Positions 6,568-11,020 of a stretch of 11,020 bases of DNA are shown here, in pieces. How positions within the stretch are numbered: the stretch's first letter is position 1; each line of letters begins with the position of its first letter. The position numbers were made by a program, and so were the translations under genes. The stretch covers positions 1 through 11,020 of the forward strand of contig PWGF01000408.1 of NCBI GenBank assembly GCA_003554375.1, in the 5' to 3' direction. Source of the DNA: Spirochaetaceae bacterium. GTDB lineage: Bacteria; Spirochaetota; Spirochaetia; DSM-27196; SKKC01. A model generated the notes under the pieces. The model worked only from the letters and a program-made list of their open reading frames with translations. It did no database searches and was not told the DNA's origin.

Positions 6568-8460
6568 ATGATGATTAGGAGAAAAGGGGTAGTTGTGATG
6601 CTGGTCGGCACAATGGTGGCGGCAGCACTGGTGTTGTCGGGGTGCCCGAGCCCGGTGGCAAGTATCGACGACGTCGAGGACCTGGAGCTGCCGGACACTG
6701 TCTCTGTGGAAGTCGGAGAGACCGTTTCCCTCGAGGTGACGATCCTCCCAGAAGACCTGGATCTGGATGTGGATGACGTGGACCTTGTCTGGGAGTCAAG
6801 TGACTCGGACATTGCCGAGGTGGATCAGGACGGGGAAGTCACCGGCGTCGCCGAGGGAAGTGCGACTATTACCGTTGCGCTGGAGGACGACGAGGATATA
6901 TCGGCGTCTACGGAGGTGACCGTAGAGGACGCCGACGACGATGACGAAAACGGCGTCCAGGATGTTGAAGGACTGGAGCTGCAGGCGGCCACAGTCGAAA
7001 CGGGAGAAACGGTCACCCTCGAGGTAAGCGTTCTTCCGGAAGACCTAGATGTGGACGTGGATGACCTTGACCTTGTGTGGGAGTCCAGTGACACGGATAT
7101 CGCTGAGGTTGATGAGGACGGCGTTGTTACCGGCGTCTTCGTAGAGGAGGAATTAAGGGAGGAAGCTCCAGATTCCGACAATTTGGTTCTTAGCGGTGAC
7201 TTCGAGCACGGTCTCGAATTCACTGATGAAGCGACGATCACGGTTGAACTCGCGGACGACGAGGAGATATCGGCATCCGCGGACGTGACCGTGGAGGACC
7301 CGATCTGGGAGCTGTGGTCTCATGATGAAGCGAGTACGGTAGAGGTCGAGGATGGAGAAGCCAAGATCGATATCGCTTCGATTGAGGGAGATTGGTGGAG
7401 CGTTCAGTTCCAGCAGTTTGATATCGATATTCCGGAAGAAGGGAAATACACGTTGTCGCTGACTGCGTGGGCAGATGATCCCCGCGATGTGCAGGTCCAG
7501 CTGGTTCCGCCCGGCATTGATCCACCACAGTTCCAGTTCGCGCTCGGTGATAGCGAAGAGACGTACGAAGCAACCGTCGACTTCACCGACTGGGACGGAA
7601 CCCTCAGCGACCTTAATGTGGGCATGGGAACAGTCTCAGAAAACAGCAAGGCAACCACCGTACATATAGACGAAGTGTCTCTTTCGGAACAGGACGAGGC
7701 GCTTGATACGTCAGAACTGACGGTCAACGTTACCGGCGAGGGAAACGGCCCCATCGAGGGTGCCACGGTTGAGCTAACCGGTGGCTTCGCGGGGACCACC
7801 GATGTCGACGGTGAAGCGGTCTTCGAGCTGGAGAACCGTCAGTACCAGCTAGAGGTAGGCGGCGTCGCCGCAGAGGGTTACGCCCCGGCGGATATGACGG
7901 TAGTGCTGGAGGATGATAAGACGGTCAACGTGGAGCTCGAGGAGCTTGAGGATCCAACCGAGCAGACCTGGCTGTACTGGACGGACGAAGGCGACGTTCC
8001 CGACGATGCCGTCCAGATCGATCTAGCGCTGGATACATGGGGCACCGAGACCATTCAGGAGCCGGATTATGACGAGGATGATACCTACAGTCCCGCAATG
8101 AGATTGGAGTATGTCGACGGATGGGGCATTGTATTCGCCACCGGCATTGATGCGGGAACGCTCCATGGGTACGACACGCTGCACATGAAGGTGAAAACGG
8201 ATGATTACGATATGGTTGTCGTGAGTCTGCCCGGTGCCGAGGCAGAGCCGCACGAAATGCCGCACCAGCTCGCCGACGGCGAAGATCTGGACGACGGATG
8301 GGTCCAGATGGAGATCGACCTCGAGGAGTATGGGGAGCTGACCGCGGTAAACGAGTTCGGCGTCCACAACAATGAGGGAGCGCATATGGAGGAAGAGAAT
8401 CCGAACGAAGGCAACGAAATCCTCCTCACCGACATCTACTTTGACATCGATGAGGACTGA
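6568..8460 (+). CDS. Multidomain surface lipoprotein: two Ig-like (Big_2-type) repeats, CBM4-like domain, CNA-B-like domain, C-terminal binding module
   Basis: This is a 630-residue, very acidic lipoprotein. ATG 6568 has AAGGAG seven bases upstream; the lipobox is VLSGC, with lipid attachment at C26. Residues 36-121 form a group 2 bacterial Ig-like repeat (DSDIAEVDQDGEVTGVAEG). A second copy starts at 133 but is broken at 190 by a 30-residue block (191-220), then resumes as EATITVELADDEEISAS through 244. The block contains NLVLSGDFEHGL (205-216), the usual first strand of a CBM4-type carbohydrate-binding domain, whose remainder lies at 245-373 (IWELWSHDEAS, YTLSLTAWA, VHIDEVSLSE). Residues about 383-460 resemble a carboxypeptidase-regulatory/CNA-B-like fold (GPIEGATVELTGG). 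Residues about 463-630 look like another jelly-roll module closing in ILLTDIYFD. No catalytic motif is visible. I infer a glycan-capturing surface protein serving the neighbouring glucanases. Confidence 0.82.
   Translation: MMIRRKGVVVMLVGTMVAAALVLSGCPSPVASIDDVEDLELPDTVSVEVGETVSLEVTILPEDLDLDVDDVDLVWESSDSDIAEVDQDGEVTGVAEGSATITVALEDDEDISASTEVTVEDADDDDENGVQDVEGLELQAATVETGETVTLEVSVLPEDLDVDVDDLDLVWESSDTDIAEVDEDGVVTGVFVEEELREEAPDSDNLVLSGDFEHGLEFTDEATITVELADDEEISASADVTVEDPIWELWSHDEASTVEVEDGEAKIDIASIEGDWWSVQFQQFDIDIPEEGKYTLSLTAWADDPRDVQVQLVPPGIDPPQFQFALGDSEETYEATVDFTDWDGTLSDLNVGMGTVSENSKATTVHIDEVSLSEQDEALDTSELTVNVTGEGNGPIEGATVELTGGFAGTTDVDGEAVFELENRQYQLEVGGVAAEGYAPADMTVVLEDDKTVNVELEELEDPTEQTWLYWTDEGDVPDDAVQIDLALDTWGTETIQEPDYDEDDTYSPAMRLEYVDGWGIVFATGIDAGTLHGYDTLHMKVKTDDYDMVVVSLPGAEAEPHEMPHQLADGEDLDDGWVQMEIDLEEYGELTAVNEFGVHNNEGAHMEEENPNEGNEILLTDIYFDIDED
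6673..7299 (+). repeat. Tandem Ig-like coding repeat, second copy interrupted
   Basis: Copy 1 spans 6673-6930; copy 2 spans 6964-7137 and 7228-7299, split by a 90-base block (7138-7227). The encoded proteins are close (LPEDLD, LVWESSD, DIAEVD, TGV shared), but third codon positions differ widely, so the duplication is old and has been held by selection on protein sequence rather than being a recent DNA copy. Confidence 0.8.
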
Positions 8461-8468
8461 TCGATGTC
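8443..8468 (+). promoter_or_regulatory. Inverted repeat across a stop codon
   Basis: GACATCGAT (8443-8451) and ATCGATGTC (8460-8468) are perfect nine-base arms around an eight-base spacer that carries most of the TGA stop codon. The hairpin would form at the very end of the Ig-like gene, before the terminator at 8515. No T-run follows it. Confidence 0.55.
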
Positions 8469-8514
8469 GCACCGCAAAAGACACAGTAGTGTAAAAAGCG
8501 GGTAACCAACAGCG

Positions 8515-8548
8515 GCAATGGCGGTCCCCCGGGCCGCCATTGCTTTTT
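8515..8548 (+). terminator. Intrinsic terminator between the Ig-like lipoprotein gene and the GH17 gene
   Basis: GCAATGGCGG (8515-8524) pairs perfectly with CCGCCATTGC (8534-8543) over a nine-base loop and is followed at once by TTTTT (8544-8548). This is a textbook Rho-independent terminator. The GH17 ATG lies only 24 bases after it, and no clear promoter sits between, so downstream expression may depend on read-through or on a promoter upstream of the hairpin. Confidence 0.9.
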
Positions 8549-8572
8549 CCGGGAAGAATGCAGGAGAGAGTA

Positions 8573-9733
8573 ATGAAGGGCAGAGTGTTTGTGGCGGCCG
8601 GCGTCGTATTGGTGGCGGCATTGGCGTTTCTTGTGGGGTGCGACAGCCTGATGGGCTCCGGCGACGAAGAACTAGAGCCGGGATCAAATGTCGAGGTGAG
8701 AGAGATTGACCCGGACATCTTCGGTAGGAAGGCGGTTTCGTACTCCGGTTACCGACGGGGTCAGAATCCTCGAGAGGAAGTGTATCCTTCCAAGGAACAG
8801 ATGAAAGAGGATCTTGAACTTGTCGAGGAAGAGGGATTCGGGTTGATCCGGGTGTTCGATTCGCGCACGCATGGGAGAAGGACGCTGGAGGTCATCAACG
8901 AGAACGATCTCGATCTTAAGGTTCAACTCGGCGCGTATGTGGAAGAATCCGATGAAGAGAACCGCGAAGAGAATATGGCCGAACTCGATCGTGCGATAGA
9001 TCTTGCCAATGAGTACGCCGATATCGTGGTTGGCGTGAGCATCGGGAACGAGGTGGTGGTTAGCTGGTCGTTCGCACCGGTGCCGCCTGATGATATGGTG
9101 GACTACATCCGGCATGCCCGTGAGGCTATCGATCAGCCGGTTACCGTCAACGACAACTGGGCGCCGTATGCGATGGGCGGCGGCTACGATACCCAGAAGG
9201 TATGGCGGGAGATCGACTATGCATCGATTCACACCTATGCCTACTGGGATGCGGGGACCGGAAGAAACTGGGATGACAACTGGGATTGGCGCCAGGAGGA
9301 CGTCGCAGAAGATGAACGTGCCCGTGCGATGATGGACGAAGCGTACGCATACGCCAGAAGCAACTTCGATTCGGTTCGGGAAGCGCTCGACGATGTTGAA
9401 ATCGACATTCCGATCGTAATCGGCGAAACAGGCTGGCAGAGTGAGCCAAGCGCACGCCACGAAGGGAGACTACTCCCATCGGCAGAACACACTGCTCACG
9501 AAGTGAACCAGGCGATGTATTACGATGACATGATGGAATGGGCGTACGGTGAATCCGGCGATAGTGCGGGAGATGGATTTCAACGGCCCATGTCGGTTTT
9601 CTACTTCGCGGCCTTCGACGAGCCCTGGAAACGAGCTGACGACAACTGGGGACTTTGGGACGTAGATCGAAAGGAGAAGTACGCTCTGAGCAGAGAGGGG
9701 TACGACGCTCCCGACGACGCCGTCTACTACTAG
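8573..9733 (+). CDS. GH17 beta-1,3-glucanase-type lipoprotein
   Basis: This is a 386-residue lipoprotein. ATG 8573 has GGAG six bases upstream; the signal ends FLVGC with lipid attachment at C23, followed by Asp. The rest is a family 17 TIM barrel: VSYSGYRRGQ (55-64), GLIRVFDS (90-97), VGVSIGNEVVVS (153-164, acid/base E160), YASIHTYAYWD (216-226), IVIGETGWQS (281-290, nucleophile E285) and FYFAAFDEPWK (343-353) followed by WGLWD. Bacterial GH17 enzymes act on beta-1,3-glucans such as laminarin, either trimming ends or transferring glucosyl units; the mode here cannot be told from sequence. The length fits a single catalytic domain. Just after the TAG stop the same frame continues with protein-like sequence, so this gene may once have had a C-terminal binding module. 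It is separated from the upstream operon by a terminator. Confidence 0.9.
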   Translation: MKGRVFVAAGVVLVAALAFLVGCDSLMGSGDEELEPGSNVEVREIDPDIFGRKAVSYSGYRRGQNPREEVYPSKEQMKEDLELVEEEGFGLIRVFDSRTHGRRTLEVINENDLDLKVQLGAYVEESDEENREENMAELDRAIDLANEYADIVVGVSIGNEVVVSWSFAPVPPDDMVDYIRHAREAIDQPVTVNDNWAPYAMGGGYDTQKVWREIDYASIHTYAYWDAGTGRNWDDNWDWRQEDVAEDERARAMMDEAYAYARSNFDSVREALDDVEIDIPIVIGETGWQSEPSARHEGRLLPSAEHTAHEVNQAMYYDDMMEWAYGESGDSAGDGFQRPMSVFYFAAFDEPWKRADDNWGLWDVDRKEKYALSREGYDAPDDAVYY

Positions 9734-10040
9734 GGGCTGCCGGAAGCGACCGTCATAGCCGACGACGCGTTTGTCGTTTACCGGGACGCGCCGGAGGAGA
9801 ATGGGGCAAGGGTCGGGCATGAGTGGTACGCCTGGGAGGATGGAGTGACTGCCTCTATCGATGCCGACTGCGGATATTGTTCCCCATGCTGCGCCGGCGT
9901 ACGGACAACCCGATTCGGCGGAGATAGACATGGAGTACATTCCGACGACATTCGTCATCGCCGACCGCTATGAGACGACCGGCACGAGCAACGAGCCGAA
10001 CGACGAGATTGCCCTGGATGAGATCAGGTGGGAGAAGTAG
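9734..10040 (+). pseudogene. Decayed C-terminal carbohydrate-binding module of the GH17 gene
   Basis: Reading on in frame after the TAG of the GH17 gene gives plausible protein: LPEATVIADDAFVVYRDA, then HEWYAWEDGVTAS, to about 9853. It then turns to Cys/Arg-rich noise. One frame over, opening at 9849, the sequence becomes protein-like again, with IDMEYIPTTFVIADRYE and an end reading NEPNDEIALDEIRWEK before TAG at 10038-10040. That ending matches the close of the upstream Ig-like lipoprotein (NEGNEILLTDIYFD) in pattern. The simplest reading is one lost module of about 100 codons, broken by an amber codon at 9731-9733 and a frameshift near 9850-9861, perhaps with its middle deleted. The second half could also be read as a 59-residue ORF from ATG 9861, but it has no ribosome binding site or signal. 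Confidence 0.6.
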
Positions 10041-10213
10041 CCGGCCCGGCATCGATATAGCCGGAAGGCTCGAATCCGGTCCGCTCTGGAATGGCCGCCC
10101 TCCGCGGGCGGCCATTTGGGTTTCTCGCCTCAGTGTCTGCACGGGTGCCGGCTGACCTGGACCGCCGTTACGGATTCGAGTTATGCTTCGGGGTCGGAAC
10201 AGGGAGCAAAGGC
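10041..10213. other. Intergenic region before the LarA-type gene
   Basis: It holds the hairpin at 10090-10116 and the ribosome binding site GGGAG at 10202-10206. I see no promoter hexamer pair at good spacing, although CTGACC (10152) and TTATGC (10181) are weak resemblances too far apart. Confidence 0.5.
10090..10124 (+). terminator. Terminator-like hairpin after the GH17 unit
   Basis: AATGGCCGCCC (10090-10100) pairs perfectly with GGGCGGCCATT (10106-10116) over a five-base loop. The tail is TGGGTTTC, a poor T-run, so termination may be partial. The stem shares an AATGGC..GCCATT design with the terminator at 8515. Confidence 0.7.
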
Positions 10214-11020
10214 GTGAAAGCACGATACATTTGGCCACAGACAGCGGAACAGCAAGGCGTTTCCAGTGAGAGCACGGCCGATGCAGCCGGCAGCGGCCGG
10301 GGCACGACGCAGCCGCCGGAAGTCACCGACGATCAGCTCCGGGAGGAAGTGCATCGCTTTCTGACGGAGCTCGGGCCTAAGACTCGCGTAGCGGCGGTAC
10401 CCCCGGATATCACCCGCTTCCATTCGCGGGCCGGGCGGATTACGGAGCTCGTGTGGGAGCATTACGGCTCCGCGCTGACCGATGTTGTGCCGGCCATCGG
10501 AACCCACGTCCCACTAAGCCAGGAAGAGCGGGAGCACATGTACCCCGGTGTCCCTTCGGAGCTCTTTCGGGTTCATGACTGGCGGACGGAGGTGGATACG
10601 CTCGGGACGGTTCCTGGCGAGAAGGTGGCCGAGATCACCGGAGGCATTGCGGATTTCCGCTGGCCGGCGGAGATAAGCCGGCGGCTCTCCCGGGGAGGTC
10701 ACGACTTGATCCTCTCCATCGGGCAGGTCGTCCCGCACGAGGTGATCGGGATGGCCAACTACAACAAGAATCTCTTCGTGGGCACCGGTGGCTACGAGTG
10801 CATCAGCAAGAGCCACTACATCAGCGCCCTCTATGGAATCGAGCAGGTACTCGGCCGCGCGAACAACCCGGTTCGGAGCCTGATGAACTACGCTGAACGG
10901 GAGTTCGCGCGTGACCTACCCATCGTCTATATCATGACCGTTGTCGGTACGCGCCCGGACGGCTCGACGTATACACGCGGACTCTTCATGGGGGATGAGC
11001 CGGACTGCTTCGAGGCGGCC
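10214..11020 (+). CDS. LarA-type (lactate racemase superfamily) protein, 3' end missing
   Basis: The frame is open from GTG 10214 to the window end, 269 codons with no stop. GGGAG lies seven bases before the GTG. LarA enzymes use a nickel pincer nucleotide to racemise or epimerise 2-hydroxyacids. Expected landmarks are present: PDITR (64-68), IGTHVPLS (95-102, H98), VHDWR, VVPHEVIG (172-179, H175) and NYNKN (183-187, K185). H98, H175 and K185 lie close to where LarA has its two catalytic histidines and the lysine that anchors the cofactor. The sequence departs from classical LarA: an N-terminal stretch of about 50 residues contains a low-complexity Ser/Ala/Gly/Thr part, and the usual glycine-rich segment near the lysine is replaced by ANYNKNLFVGTGG. 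The substrate cannot be named. It probably belongs to a separate transcription unit. Confidence 0.8.
   Translation, partial: MKARYIWPQTAEQQGVSSESTADAAGSGRGTTQPPEVTDDQLREEVHRFLTELGPKTRVAAVPPDITRFHSRAGRITELVWEHYGSALTDVVPAIGTHVPLSQEEREHMYPGVPSELFRVHDWRTEVDTLGTVPGEKVAEITGGIADFRWPAEISRRLSRGGHDLILSIGQVVPHEVIGMANYNKNLFVGTGGYECISKSHYISALYGIEQVLGRANNPVRSLMNYAEREFARDLPIVYIMTVVGTRPDGSTYTRGLFMGDEPDCFEAA

Noticed and set aside
6673..7299. CRISPR or DNA-level direct repeat array
   Set aside because: The similarity is at protein level between two Ig-like domains; the units are long, only two in number, and differ at wobble positions.
8023..9460. Minus-strand frames across the end of the Ig-like gene and the GH17 gene
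   Set aside because: They cross a terminator and two well-supported plus-strand genes and show no domain, signal or ribosome binding site.
9861..10040. Independent 59-codon small gene
   Set aside because: There is an ATG and a stop, but no ribosome binding site close to the ATG, and its end matches a binding-module strand pattern, so it is better explained as part of the decayed GH17 module.

Overview
The window reads as a polysaccharide-degradation locus of a Gram-negative-type (diderm) bacterium, most likely aimed at laminarin or another beta-1,3-glucan. The diderm assignment rests on a protein with an outer-membrane beta-barrel-like C-terminus and on five lipoproteins. The exported proteins are very rich in Asp and Glu, which suggests a halophile or haloalkaliphile. 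No SusC/SusD pair is present, so a typical Bacteroidota locus is less likely. A halophilic spirochaete is my best guess, held with low confidence.

Left part, minus strand: a GH16 laminarinase-type lipoprotein (1665 to 727) is followed by a ROK-family regulator (580 to 1) that runs off the window. A 350-bp divergent control region (1666-2015) holds a perfect 17-bp palindrome overlapping a consensus -35 box.

Middle part, plus strand: an apparent operon contains a CBM9-like lipoprotein (2016-2819), a 1005-residue protein joining a clan GH-A hydrolase domain to a beta-barrel-like half (2821-5838), a small acidic lipoprotein (5886-6512) and a multidomain lipoprotein with Ig-like and carbohydrate-binding domains (6568-8460). 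A different perfect inverted repeat lies at or just after the stop codon of each of the last three genes. A strong intrinsic terminator (8515-8548) follows. A GH17 beta-1,3-glucanase-type lipoprotein (8573-9733) starts only 24 bases after it and is followed by what looks like its own decayed C-terminal binding module (9734-10040). A second terminator-like hairpin is at 10090-10116.

Right end: a partial gene for a divergent LarA-type (nickel-dependent racemase superfamily) protein (10214 to the window end), apparently a separate unit.

Inferred joint role: surface or periplasmic lipoproteins bind the glucan, GH16 and GH17 cut it, and the GH/barrel fusion may place a third hydrolase at the outer membrane. 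The ROK protein is a plausible sugar-responsive repressor. The most unusual items are the GH/beta-barrel fusion, an apparent swap of two segments between the second Ig-like domain and the CBM4-like domain, and the broken C-terminal module of the GH17 gene.
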